From: JAGWRA01 sp963711505
GTDB lineage: Bacteria; Acidobacteriota; Vicinamibacteria; Vicinamibacterales; CAVVIG01
DNA length: 64,000 nucleotides
Assembly (NCBI GenBank): GCA_963711505.1
Contig: CAVQEJ010000003.1
Span: 806,001 to 870,000, forward strand
Direction of reading: 5' to 3'
The notes under the pieces are model-generated. The model saw only the letters and a list, made by a program, of their open reading frames with translations, was not told where the DNA came from and did not search any database. Shown piece by piece: positions 8,246 to 17,465 of the stretch. A program made the translations under genes and the position numbers. Numbering within the stretch: the stretch's first letter is position 1; every line of letters starts with the position of its first letter.

Positions 8246-8377
8246 ATGATCACGATCGGATGGATTGGCTTCATGATCGTGCTGGGCGGCATGTTGCTCG
8301 GCCTGGGCGGGGCCGCACTCATTGCTGTCGTGCTGTACGACGTCAGCGTCCGGCACAAGTCGAAGACCGGCGCCTAG
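8246..8377 (+). CDS. 43-residue single-span membrane peptide
   Basis: An ORF of 43 codons directly after the CFA synthase frame. It has a near-perfect Shine-Dalgarno AGGAGGT (8234-8240) 5 nt before the ATG. The peptide begins MITIGWIGFMIVLGGMLLG, has one long hydrophobic Gly-rich segment (about residues 3-31) and ends with a short basic tail (VRHKSKTGA), predicting one membrane helix with a cytoplasmic C-terminus. No family is recognised. The position as last gene of the lipid operon and the strong ribosome binding site suggest it is translated. Confidence 0.65.
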   Translation: MITIGWIGFMIVLGGMLLGLGGAALIAVVLYDVSVRHKSKTGA

Positions 8378-8648
8378 GTGTCGCTCGTCTCACGGGCGGT
8401 CGGCGCGGCCTGCGGCCCTCGCGGGCACCGCCGAGGTGTGCGGGATCGGGGCCGCAGGCGATGGTGCGCGGCCACAGCTCCTCTCCCCATTCGCCGGCCC
8501 TGCCGTATTCCGGCCATCCCGCTGCCTCTCACGCGCTCCCGATACGCTATCCTTGTTGAAGTAATGTTGTTGCGCCCGGACGCCGGCATCGACGCCCTCG
8601 ACGACGTCGATCGCGCGGCGGGATGCCGGCACGGCCGGCCTTGGTTCC

Positions 8649-9590
8649 GTGTCTGACGAAAACATCTTCGTCGCCTTCGCGCTGCGCGCGGCCAACTCGC
8701 CCGGTGACGCCTGCCTGGTGCATCTGTGGGATGCCGGGCAGGGCACGGGCCGGCTCGTCGCCTGCCATCACCGGCGGGGCGAAGCGACGGCCTTGCTGAT
8801 GTCGTGGGTGAGTGGCAGCGTGGGCGATCCCGCGAGGACGCCCTGGACCCGCGTGATGCGGACCGGGCAGACGCTGCTCATCCCGTCGGCGGGACTGGCG
8901 GACGTGCGCGAGTTCGCCGTGGGTGAAGGCGACCTGTACCTGTCGCAGTGGGGCGTGCAGAGCATCCTCATCCTGCCGCTGCGGCTGCAGGACGACGTGA
9001 TCGGTGCCGTGACCCTGTTGCGGGATGCGGCGGGAGCGCCGTATACGCCGGTCGACTGGGAGACGCTGCGGCACCTGACCGAGGGGCTGGCGCGGGCGCT
9101 GGCGCGGCGGGGCGCGGCGGGGGTGGCGGAGCTGAGTGCGAGCGCTCAGCCGCTGGTCGACGTCCACGCGGCGGCACGCGAGCGGCGGCCGGTACGGCGG
9201 GTGTCGGAGGGCGAATCGCCGATCATCGTGCTGGTCGAGGACGAGCATTCGGTGCGCGATCTCGTGCGCGAGATCCTGCAGCGGCAAGGCTACGTCGTGC
9301 TGGAAGCCGAGACGGCCGAGGACGCCCTGACCATCGTCGCCGGCCACACGGGCCGGCTCGATCTGCTGCTGACCGACGTCGTGATGCCCGGCATGAGCGG
9401 CGTGGCGCTCGCCGAGCGGCTGCGCCAGAGCCATCCCGGCCTGAGCGCGCTGTACATGTCGGGCTACGTCGACCAGTCGCTCACGAGCCGCAGCGATGCG
9501 GCGCGACCGACGCGCTTCCTGCAGAAGCCGTTCACGCTGGAGACCCTGCTGCGCGCCGTGCGCGACGCGCTCTCCAGCGACGCCTCCTGA
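8649..9590 (+). CDS. GAF domain - response regulator receiver protein
   Basis: 313 residues, GTG start. Residues about 1-155 form a GAF-like sensor domain (SILILPLRLQDDVIGAVTLL). A linker is followed by a receiver domain from about residue 195, with the acidic pair in VLVEDEHSVRDLV, the phosphoacceptor Asp in LLTDVVMPGMSG, and the conserved Lys in FLQKPF. The receiver resembles the C-terminal REC of acidobacterial hybrid kinases, but no kinase domain is present. It must be phosphorylated by another kinase or act as a phosphate sink. No DNA-binding output. It ends 20 bp from the convergent nuoN stop. Confidence 0.85.
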   Translation: MSDENIFVAFALRAANSPGDACLVHLWDAGQGTGRLVACHHRRGEATALLMSWVSGSVGDPARTPWTRVMRTGQTLLIPSAGLADVREFAVGEGDLYLSQWGVQSILILPLRLQDDVIGAVTLLRDAAGAPYTPVDWETLRHLTEGLARALARRGAAGVAELSASAQPLVDVHAAARERRPVRRVSEGESPIIVLVEDEHSVRDLVREILQRQGYVVLEAETAEDALTIVAGHTGRLDLLLTDVVMPGMSGVALAERLRQSHPGLSALYMSGYVDQSLTSRSDAARPTRFLQKPFTLETLLRAVRDALSSDAS

Positions 9591-9609
9591 AGACCGTTCT
9601 CCGCTTCTC

Positions 9610-11044
9610 TCAGATCAACCCCACGAAGATCGTCCGGATCGTCTCCCGCAGCGGCGCCGGGTACGTGCCCAGCCAGATCGAGGAGCACGGTCAGCAGCGC
9701 CAGCACCACGCCGCTGCCGGCGTGCAGCGGCAGCGGGCTGGCGGTCGGCTCGCCGCGGGTGGCGTAGAGCGCGACGACGATCCGCAGGCAGTAGAAGAGG
9801 CCGATGGCGCTCGTCGCGACCAGGACCGCGACCAGCCCCCAGACACCGGTCGACGCGGCGGCGCCGACCACGAAGAACCGGCCGAGAAAGCCCGCCGTCA
9901 GCGGGATGCCGGCCAGTGACAGCAACATGGCGGTCATGACGCCCCCCAGGACCGGCCGCCGCCAGAACAGGCCGCGGTAGTCGTCGATCCGGTCGGCGTC
10001 GCGCGTTTCGTCGGAGAGGATTCCCACGACGGCGAACACCCCGAGCGTCGTGACGAAGTAGGCCGTCAGGCAGAAGGTGGCGGCCTCGGCTCCCGCCGCG
10101 CCGCCCGCCTGGACGGCGACGAGCAGGTAGCCGAAGTGGGCGATCGACGAATAGGCGAGGAGGCGCTTCACGTTGCGCTGACGCAGCGCCAGCAGGTTGC
10201 CGGCGATCATCGAGGCCGCGGCGATAAGCGTGAACGCCAGGTAGATCGACCCGCCGTCGACCGGCGACTCGCGGAAGTAGCGGAGCAGCAGGCCGAACAG
10301 CGCGCCTTTCGAGACCGTGTCCACGAAGGCGACGATGGGCGCGGGCGCGCTCTCGTAGACGTCGGGAGCCCACATGTGGAAGGGCACGACGGCCAGCGTG
10401 GAGGCGATGCCCGCAATCATCAGCGCCAGACCCGCCAGCAGCATCGGATCGTAGAAGCTGGCCCGGGTCGTGAAGAGCGCGCTCATCCGGCCGAATTCCA
10501 TCGTCCCCAGCCGCGCGTAGATGAGCGCCATGCCGAACAGCAGCACGGCAGTGGAGCTGGCGGCGAGCACCAGGTACTTCAAGCCGGCTTCGATCGGTTG
10601 CGGACGGGTCGTCACGTAGCTGATGAGGCCGTACAGCGCGACGCTCAGCACCTCCATCCCGAGGAAGAACGAGACGAAGTGGCTGCTCAACACGATGGCG
10701 ACGGCTCCGGTGGCCGCCGTCGGCAGCAGGATGTACAGCTCCTCCGGCCGCTCGCTCTGCCGTGCCAGGCAGCCGTGCGCCAGCACGACGACGATGAGGG
10801 TGGTCGCGATGAGCAGGCCGGCGTAGAACAGGCCGAAGCGGTCGACCACCAGCAGCGGCGTCACCTGACGCGGGACCTCGGGCAGCGCCGCCGCGATCGA
10901 GGCGAGCGCCGCCACGAGCCCGGTGCCAGCCACGACAGCGGCGGCCGTGTGGTTCCGGCGCACGGCGACCGTCAGCATGACGGCGATAGCCGTCAGGGCG
11001 ACGAGCAGCAGCGGGAGCAGTGCGATCAGGCCGCGTTCGGTCAC
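9610..11044 (-). CDS. nuoN: NADH-quinone oxidoreductase subunit N, one frameshift near the end
   Basis: About 478 residues, roughly fourteen membrane helices, of the antiporter-like type. The conserved Glu in FLGMEVLSVALYGL and Lys in DTVSKGALFGLL are present. The later conserved Lys (FIGKFY in E. coli NuoN) is Arg here (GFLGRFF). The last 25 residues (WLGTYPAPLRETIRTIF) are in another frame, with the break near 9680, giving a stop at 9610. The GTG start at 11044 overlaps the stop of the preceding mini-ORF by GTGA. As part of complex I it would pump protons, but the surrounding operon is incomplete. Confidence 0.88.
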
Positions 11045-11193
11045 CTCGTCGGCTCCAGGGCACCGGCCTGCACGCCGACGGGCCGCATCCGTGTCAGGGC
11101 GGGAGCGAAGGTGTCGCAGATCGGCCGGGGCGAGCGACCCGGCCGGACGAGGCCGGGGACGAGCGGAAGCGGGATGAGCCGGAGCGGAATCAT
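11041..11193 (-). pseudogene. 50-codon ORF, likely remnant of nuoM with its middle missing
   Basis: The ORF reads MIPLRLIPLPLVPGLV, a hydrophobic start like that of NuoM/NuoL subunits, then a short hydrophilic C-terminus (ICDTFAPALTRMRP). Its ATG overlaps the nuoK stop (ATGA at 11193-11190) and its stop overlaps the nuoN start (GTGA at 11044-11041). This is the slot where nuoM belongs. A normal nuoM has about 500 codons, so if the identification is right some 450 codons are absent in frame. The identity of the C-terminal half is a guess. Confidence 0.45.
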
Positions 11194-11558
11194 AGGAACA
11201 GCACCAGGGCGACGAACAGGACGGTTCCGGCCGCCAGGCTCGCCGTGTACCAGCGGAGACGCGCCATCTCCGTGTCGCCCAGCCGCCGCCAGCCCCACTG
11301 CGTGAGGCGCCGCACCAGCGCGAGTCCGACCAGCGCCCCGGCTGCCGCCATCGTCAGGACGAAGATGAACATCACCTGGCCGTCGACCTGTCCCCAGCGG
11401 GCGCCCGCGGCGACGAAGGCGAGTCCGGTGGCGTTCAGCATCACCTCGATGGCGATCAGCATGAAGAGCACGTTGCGGCGCGCCAGCAGTCCCGCGAGGC
11501 CGATGACGAGGAGCGTGCCGGCCACGAGCAGCAGATCAGTCAGCGGAACGGCGGTCAT
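11190..11558 (-). CDS. nuoK: NuoK N-terminal part fused to a NuoL-like C-terminus
   Basis: Residues 1-73 are a clear NuoK: RRNVLFMLIAIEVMLNATGL with the first conserved membrane Glu (E38), then GQVMFIFVLTMAAA. The second conserved Glu (AAAEA in E. coli) should follow, but the sequence continues GALVGLALV. The last 45 residues include RLRWYTASLAAGTVLFV, which looks like the final helix of NuoL, not the usual NuoK end. At 122 residues it is about 20 longer than normal. The simplest reading is an in-frame deletion joining nuoK to the 3' end of nuoL. Start ATG 11558 overlaps nuoJ by 23 bp. Confidence 0.7.
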   Translation of the reverse strand: MTAVPLTDLLLVAGTLLVIGLAGLLARRNVLFMLIAIEVMLNATGLAFVAAGARWGQVDGQVMFIFVLTMAAAGALVGLALVRRLTQWGWRRLGDTEMARLRWYTASLAAGTVLFVALVLFL

Positions 11559-12069
11559 CGCCTCCCTCCGCGCGGGCCGTTCGCCGCCAGCCGATGTGAT
11601 ACGCCGTTACCAGCCCTCCCGGCAGCACCATGAACGCCAGCGCGATGCCGATCAGGTAGCGGCCCCACAGCGCGAGACCCACTTCGCGAGGTCCGGTGGC
11701 GGCCGAGCCGGCCATGGCGGTCAGGCCCTCGTGAGTGAGCAGGTAGCCGAACTCGGCGAGGAGCAGGGCCGCCAGTGCGGACGGGCCGAGCCAGGTGCCG
11801 GGCGTGAGCCAGGTCCGCTCCAGCTCGGCGGGCTCCCTGCCCGGGTTCATGGACGTGACCGCGAAGACGAAGAGGGCGATGATCGCGCCGGCGCCGACGA
11901 CGACCTCGAGCGCCGCGGCGAGCTCGGCGCCGATCAGGAAGAAGACGACGGCGACGGCCAGCAGCGACACGGCGAGATACGCCAGGGCATGGATGATGCT
12001 GGTGCGCGTGACGGCCAGCAGCGTGGCCAGAATGGCGACGGCGCTGGAGACGTAGAGAGCGGAGGTCAT
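11536..12069 (-). CDS. nuoJ: NADH-quinone oxidoreductase subunit J
   Basis: 177 residues with five hydrophobic segments. HALAYLAVSLLAVAVVFFLIGAE-like and EVVVGAGAIIALFVFAVTSMNPG-like stretches are the NuoJ signature. The ATG at 12069 was chosen because the family begins with the first membrane helix at this point. It is the first gene of the minus-strand complex I remnant. Subunits A to I are not upstream, where a 468-bp non-coding gap and a divergent gnd operon follow. They must be elsewhere if complex I is functional. Confidence 0.85.
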   Translation of the reverse strand: MTSALYVSSAVAILATLLAVTRTSIIHALAYLAVSLLAVAVVFFLIGAELAAALEVVVGAGAIIALFVFAVTSMNPGREPAELERTWLTPGTWLGPSALAALLLAEFGYLLTHEGLTAMAGSAATGPREVGLALWGRYLIGIALAFMVLPGGLVTAYHIGWRRTARAEGGDDRRSAD

Positions 12070-12537
12070 GGGAGCGCAATCTCTGTGACGGACGACGTGC
12101 GGCGTGTCCGCGGATCGGCCACTCGTGCCTCTCGCACGCCACCGGCTGCCGCCCCGTCCTCTATCATCGCGCCTGTGCCGCGCCGCGCGTTGCACGGCGA
12201 AGCGGCAGGTTGGGACACGCGTCACGGCTGAGGCGGCTGCGCGATCACGAACCTGTGCCATGCCGTGTCCGCGGCCGGACCTCGTCGAACGCGGCACGCC
12301 GCGCGGCATATACTCTTAGAGAAGTGCACGCCCGCGCCTCGGGTCCTGGACGATGGTCCGGCTCCGGCGCTTCGGCGGTCGCCGCCGTGCGTCGCAATCG
12401 TGCTGCTGGCGTCCGCTCCACCCGCCGGCCCCGCGACCGGCATTCCGTGCCCGTCGCACCGCGCGTGCCTCCCGTTTCCGCAAGCTGATCCGTGCCGATG
12501 GCCGGTGTCGCCGTCGCGACGCGGCAAGGAGTGCAAG
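12070..12537. other. Intergenic region between nuoJ and gnd
   Basis: 468 bp with no convincing ORF on either strand. A TATACT (12309-12314) on the plus strand could be a -10 box for the gnd operon, but its -35 partner is poor. Nothing else recognised. Confidence 0.4.
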
Positions 12538-13967
12538 ATGGCAGAACGGCATGAGATGGGGATGATCGGCCTCGGCGTCATGGGCCGGAATCTCGTCCTG
12601 AACATGGCCGATCACGGCTTCCCGGTGGTCGGCTTCGACAAGGACCCCGCCAAGGTGGAGGCGCTGCGCCGCGAGGCGGGCCAGCGGCCCGTGAAGGGCG
12701 CCAGCACGCTCGACGAGTTCCTCGGCCTGCTGCGGTCGCCGCGCGCCGTGATGATGCTCGTGCCGGCGGGCGGCCCGGTCGATGCGGTCGTCGACGAGCT
12801 GCGTCCCCACCTCGATCGGCAGGACGTCATCATCGACGGCGGCAACTCGTTCTACCGCGACACCGATCGCCGCGCGAGCGCGCTGGCGAAGGACGGTCTG
12901 CACTTCGTCGGCGTCGGCGTCTCGGGCGGCGAGAAGGGGGCGCGCTTCGGTCCGAGCATCATGCCGGGCGGCGCGAAGGAGGCCTGGGATCGCCTGCGGC
13001 CGGTGCTGGAGGCGGTGTCGGCGAAGGTCGACGGCTCGCCGTGCGTGACGTACCTCGGGCCGGGCTCGGCCGGGCACTACGTGAAGATGGTGCACAACGG
13101 CATCGAGTACGGCCTGATGGAGCTCATCGCCGAGGCCTACGACCTGATGAAGCGGGGCCTGGGGTTCGACGACGACCGGCTGCACCGGGTCTTCGAGACG
13201 TGGAACGGCGGCGAGCTGAACGGCTACCTCATCGAGATCACGGCCGACATCTTCCTGCAGCCCGACGATCGCACCGGCAAGCGGCTGGTCGACATGATCC
13301 TGGACGAGGCGAAGCAGAAGGGGACGGGGAAGTGGACGTCCCAGGACGCGATGGATCTCCAGGTGCCGGTGCCGACGATCGATGCGGCCGTGGCCATGCG
13401 CGATCTGTCCGGGTACAAGAGCGAGCGGAGTGGCCGCCCAGCGTCTGTATCCCCCGACGAAGGCGCCGGCCGGGACTCGAGGCAGAGGCCTTCATCGAGC
13501 AGCTCGGCCATGCGCTCTACGCCGGCATGGTGATGACCTACGTGCAGGGGATGGCCCTGCTGCGCCGGGCGTCCGAGGCCTACCAGTACGGCCTGGCGCT
13601 CGACGAGGTGGCGCGCATCTGGCGCGGCGGCTGCATCATCCGCGCGGGGATTCTCGAGAAGATTCGTACCGCCTATCACCGGACGCCCGACCTGCCGAAC
13701 CTGCTGCAGGACGAGGCGTTCGCGTCGGACCTGCACGCCCGGCAGGGCGCGCTGCGCGGCGTCGTGCAGGCGGCGGCGCAGCTCGGCATTCCGGCGCCGG
13801 GACTGATGGCGTCGCTCGGCTACTTCGACGGGTACCGCTCGGGCCGTCTGCCGGCCAACCTCACCCAGGCGCAGCGTGATTACTTCGGATCGCACACCTA
13901 CGAACGGGTGGACGCGACGGGCGTGTTCCACACCGAGTGGCAGCAGACCGCACGGGAGGGTCGATGA
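12538..13967 (+). CDS. gnd: 6-phosphogluconate dehydrogenase (decarboxylating), two frameshifts
   Basis: About 475 residues when joined, the long form. The NADP/NAD site is GLGVMGRNLVLNMADHG. Substrate-site segments GVSGGEKGARFGPSIMPGG and VKMVHNGIEYG carry the catalytic Lys and Asn. The C-terminal AQRDYFGSHTYERVD supplies the conserved His-Glu-Arg. Frame changes are near 13430 (KSER/VAAQRLYP) and near 13475. It converts 6-phosphogluconate to ribulose 5-phosphate and CO2. AAGGAG (12526-12531) precedes the ATG by 6 nt. The stop overlaps the zwf start (ATGA), so the two oxidative pentose-phosphate enzymes are coupled. Confidence 0.93.
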
Positions 13968-15515
13968 CGAACGGAAACCAGGTGGGCCCGGCCACCCTCG
14001 TGATCTTCGGCGCGGCCGGGGACCTGACGTGGCGCAAGCTCGTGCCGGCGCTCTTCGATCTGTTCCTCGACAAGCACCTGCCGGAGCACTTCGCCGTGCT
14101 CAGTGTCGACAAGCAGCCGATGTCGCACGAGGACTACGTGCAGCACCTGCGCGAGGGCGTCCGGCAGTTCGGGCGGCGCAAGGTCAGCGACGAGGACAGC
14201 TGGAAGGCGTTCGCCGAACACCTGCTGGACTACGTGTCGGCCGACTTCGACGATGACAAGGCGTTCCAGGAGCTGGCGGCGCGGCTGAACGAGATCGACG
14301 GCCAGTGGGACACGAAGGCGACCCGCGTGTTCTACCTGGCCATCTCGCCGGGCCTGGTCGAGATGGTGACGCGCCAGCTCGGGCAAGGCCGGGCTGGCCA
14401 GCGACACCGACCGCGCCCGGATCGTCGTCGAGAAGCCGTTCGGTCACGACCTGGCGTCGGCGAAGCAGCTAACGCGATGCTGACCGGCGTCTTCGAGGAA
14501 CGGCAGATCTACCGGATCGATCACTACCTCGGCAAGGAGACCGTCCAGAACATCCTGGCGTTCCGGTTCGCGAACGCGCTGTTCGAGCCGATCTGGGACC
14601 GGCGCTACATCGATCACGTGCAGATCACCGTGGCCGAGCAGGTCGGCGTGGGGCACCGCGGCGGCTATTACGAGCACGCGGGCGCGCTGCGCGACATGGT
14701 GCAGAACCACCTGCTGCAGGTGCTCTGCCTGGTGGCGATGGAGCCGATCATCTCGTTCGACGCCGACGAGATCCGGACGAAGAAGGTGGACGTGCTGCGC
14801 GCCATCCGTCCGATTCGCGCCGGCCGACGTCCACCGGCTCGCCGTGCGCGGCCAGTACGCCGGCGGCTGGCTGCAGGGCGAGAAGGTCGAGGCGTACCGC
14901 AACGAGGACGGCTGCGATCCCGACTCGTCCACCGAGACCTTCGCCGCGCTGAAGCTGTTCGTCGACAACTGGCGGTGGCAGGACGTGCCGTTCTACCTGC
15001 GCACCGGCAAGCGGCTGCCGGCGAAGGTGTCGGAGGTGTTCATCCAGTTCCGGCCCGTGCCGCACCAGGCGTTCCCGGCGTCGGCCGTGCAGGACTGGCA
15101 GCCGAACCTGATGATGATCCGGATTCAGCCCGACGAAGGGATCGTCATCCGCTTCCAGGCGAAGCATCCCGGGCCGCACATGCACCTCAGCCCGGTCGAC
15201 ATGCGCTTCGACTACCAGAAAGCGTTCAAGGCGGCCGCCCCGGAGGCGTACGAGACGCTGCTGCTCGACGTGATCCGGGGCGACGCCACGCTGTTCATGC
15301 GGGCCGACCAGGTCGAGGCGGCCTGGTCGGTCGTCATGCCCGTCCTCGACGTCTGGGCGGAGACGACGCCGGCCGATTTCCCGAACTACCGCGCCGGCAA
15401 CTGGGGGCCGGAAGCGGCGCAGGTGCTGATTGCGTCCGACGGGCGCGCCTGGCTCCTGCCGTCGCTCGCGGACGACGGGCAGGAGGAGCTGAGACGGCGG
15501 CGCAGCACATCCTGA
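13964..15515 (+). CDS. zwf: Glucose-6-phosphate 1-dehydrogenase, three frameshifts
   Basis: About 515 residues when joined. The coenzyme site is VIFGAAGDLTWRKLVPAL, the active-site segment is YRIDHYLGKETVQNIL, and EKPFGHDL and PFYLRTGKRLPAK follow. Frame changes lie near 14385, near 14472 (a lost G in CTG) and near 14820. It oxidises glucose 6-phosphate to 6-phosphogluconolactone. No 6-phosphogluconolactonase gene is in the cluster. The order gnd-zwf-ackA-rpiB puts both NADPH-forming steps with ribose-phosphate isomerisation. Confidence 0.92.
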
Positions 15516-16679
15516 CCATCAACGGCGGATCGTCGAGCCTGAAGTCGACCGTCTACGAGGCGGCAGGTGGCGACCTGCGTCCGCTGCAGACCGCGGCCGT
15601 GCAGCGCATCGGCTCCGGGACGGCCCGCGTCCGCGTGCGGGCCGCCGACGGGCGGACGCTCGACGAGGGCGAGGCGCCGCTGCCCGACCTGCAGGCCGCG
15701 GTGCGTCACTGGCTCGACTGGCTGCGGGATCACGATGGCCCGCCGATCGACGGCGTCGGTCACCGGATCGTGCACGGCGGCCCCGATGGTGACCGGCCGC
15801 GCCGAATTGGGCCGGAGCTCGTCGAGACGCTGCGCGCGCTCATCCCGCTCGATCCGGATCACCTGCCCGGCCAGCTCGATGCCGTGGCGGCGGTGGAGGC
15901 GGCGTACCCCGGCGTGCCGCAGGTCGCCTGCTTCGACACGACCTTCCACCGGACCATGCCGGGGGATGCCCGCCGCTACCCGTTGCCGCGGGCGCTCGAG
16001 GCGCGCGGGATCGTCCGGTACGGCTTTCACGGCCTGTCGTACGAATACATCATGAGTGAGATCCGCCGGATCGCACCCGGCGGCGGCCGGCGGCCGCATC
16101 GTCATCGCCCATCTGGGCGGCGGCGCGAGCATGGCCGCGATCGCGGGTGGCGTCAGCATCGACACGACGATGGGGCTGACGCCGGCCGGCGGCCTGATGA
16201 TGGGCACCCGGTGCGGCGACCTCGATCCCGGCGTGCTCGTCCGGCTGCTGGAGATGGAACAGCTGACACCCGGAGGGCTGAACGATCTCGTGAACCATCG
16301 TGCCGGCCTGCTGGGCGTCTCGGAGACGAGCGCCGACATGCAGGAACTGCTGGGCCGGACGAGCGCGGACGTCCGAGCCGCGGAGGCGGTCTCGCTGTTC
16401 TGCTACGTGGCCCGGAAGTGGCTCGGCGCGCTGCTGGCCGTGCTCGACGGTGCCGACCTGGTGGTCTTTACCGGCGGAATCGGCGAGCACGCGCCGCGCG
16501 TCCGCGCGGCCATCTGCGAGCGGCTGACGTTTGCGGGTATCCGGATCGACGCGGCACGCAACGAGGCGAATGCGCCGGTGATCTCCGTCGAGGGGGCACC
16601 GGTGGGCGTGCGGGTGATCACCACGAACGAAGAGCTGATGATTGCGCGCCACACGGTGAAGACACTGCAGGCGGACTGA
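15494..16679 (+). CDS. ackA: Acetate kinase, start lost and one frameshift
   Basis: About 395 residues. The start segment HILTINGGSSSLKSTVYEA, GHRIVHGG, ACFDTTFHRTMP, YGFHGLSYEY, IAHLGGGASMAA, and FTGGIGEHAPRVR are all acetokinase-family motifs. No start codon lies at the right place: the sequence GAGACGGCG at 15491 would become GATGACGGCG with one added T, giving ATG. A second break is near 16085, before RIVIAHLGGG. The enzyme makes ATP from acetyl phosphate. Beside pentose-phosphate genes this fits a phosphoketolase route (inference; no phosphoketolase in the window). Confidence 0.88.
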
Positions 16680-16736
16680 TGCCCGGGGGCCGCTTGCTGC
16701 AACGGAGCAACGGGCAATGGGTAACGGGTATTGCCT

Positions 16737-16756
16737 GACGTCGGACGTCCGACGTC
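16737..16756. repeat. Perfect 20-bp palindrome upstream of rpiB
   Basis: GACGTCGGAC followed by its reverse complement, giving three GACGTC-type units in 20 bp, 16 bp before the rpiB ATG. It could be an operator or an RNA hairpin in the ackA-rpiB gap. There is no T run, so a terminator is unlikely. Confidence 0.55.
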
Positions 16757-16771
16757 GGAGAGGACCACCCT

Positions 16772-17230
16772 ATGCGTGTCGGAATTTCAGCGGACCACGG
16801 CGGCTTCGCCATGAAGGAGCACCTCCTCGGGTTGCTGCGAACACTGGGCCACGAGGTCGTCGATTTCGGCGCCACGGCCTTCGATCCGGCTGACGACTAC
16901 CCGGACTTCGTGGTGCCGATGGCGCGGGCGGTGGCCGCCGGACAGGTGGAGCGCGGCATCGCGCTCTGTGGCAGCGGCGTCGGGGCGTGCATCGTGGCGA
17001 ACAAGGTGCCCGGCGTGCGGGCCGCGCTGATTCACGAGTCGTTCTCGGCCCGGCAGGGCGTCGAAGACGACGACATGAACGTGATGGCCGTGGGCGGCCG
17101 GGTCGTGGGCGAGGCCGTGGCGACCATCCTCATCAACACGTTCCTCGAGGCGCGCTTCACCGGCGCCGAGCGGTTTCGCCGCCGCCTCGCGAAGATCGCG
17201 GCGCTCGAAACAGGGCAGCGGTTATCATGA
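16772..17230 (+). CDS. rpiB: Ribose-5-phosphate isomerase B / LacAB family sugar-phosphate isomerase
   Basis: 152 residues, intact. It begins MRVGISADHGGFAMKEHL (the AxDHxG motif) and contains the active-site LCGSGVGACIVANKVPGVRAAL (RpiB normally has Cys near this Gly-rich loop, present here) and DDMNVMAVGGRVVG. It interconverts ribulose and ribose 5-phosphate, the step after Gnd, which fits its place at the end of the gnd-zwf-ackA cluster. A galactose-6-phosphate isomerase role is possible but less likely in this context. A 92-bp gap with a palindrome separates it from ackA. Confidence 0.88.
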   Translation: MRVGISADHGGFAMKEHLLGLLRTLGHEVVDFGATAFDPADDYPDFVVPMARAVAAGQVERGIALCGSGVGACIVANKVPGVRAALIHESFSARQGVEDDDMNVMAVGGRVVGEAVATILINTFLEARFTGAERFRRRLAKIAALETGQRLS

Positions 17231-17270
17231 CCAGGCGGAATTCATTCTTCACTGCTCAAGGAGTGTCCCC

Positions 17271-17459
17271 ATGTCCGGTCCGTCCCTGACGAGCTTCGTC
17301 GCGGCCGTCTTCGTGGTCGCGCTGGTGATTCTGCTGGTGCTGGAGCTGCCGCTGGCCGGTATCGGCACCGGGCTCGAGGTGATCGAGGGGGTGCTGGCGC
17401 TCTTCGTCGTGGTGGTCGGCTTCCGGACCGCGAACGACGTCCGGCGCGGAAGAGCGTAG
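17271..17459 (+). CDS. 62-residue membrane protein of unknown function
   Basis: AAGGAG lies about 8 nt before the ATG. Two hydrophobic segments (about residues 7-27 and 34-52) are separated by a short Gly-rich turn, and the C-terminus is basic (VRRGRA). No family recognised. It is followed by a hairpin that also separates it from the convergent aldehyde dehydrogenase gene. The good ribosome binding site and the membrane pattern support a real gene. Confidence 0.6.
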   Translation: MSGPSLTSFVAAVFVVALVILLVLELPLAGIGTGLEVIEGVLALFVVVVGFRTANDVRRGRA

Positions 17460-17465
17460 GGGCCC

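Noticed and set aside
11041..11298. 85-codon minus-strand frame overlapping nuoK
   Set aside because: Its first half is an out-of-frame shadow of nuoK; only the last 50 codons, beginning at the ATGA overlap, are kept as a nuoM remnant.
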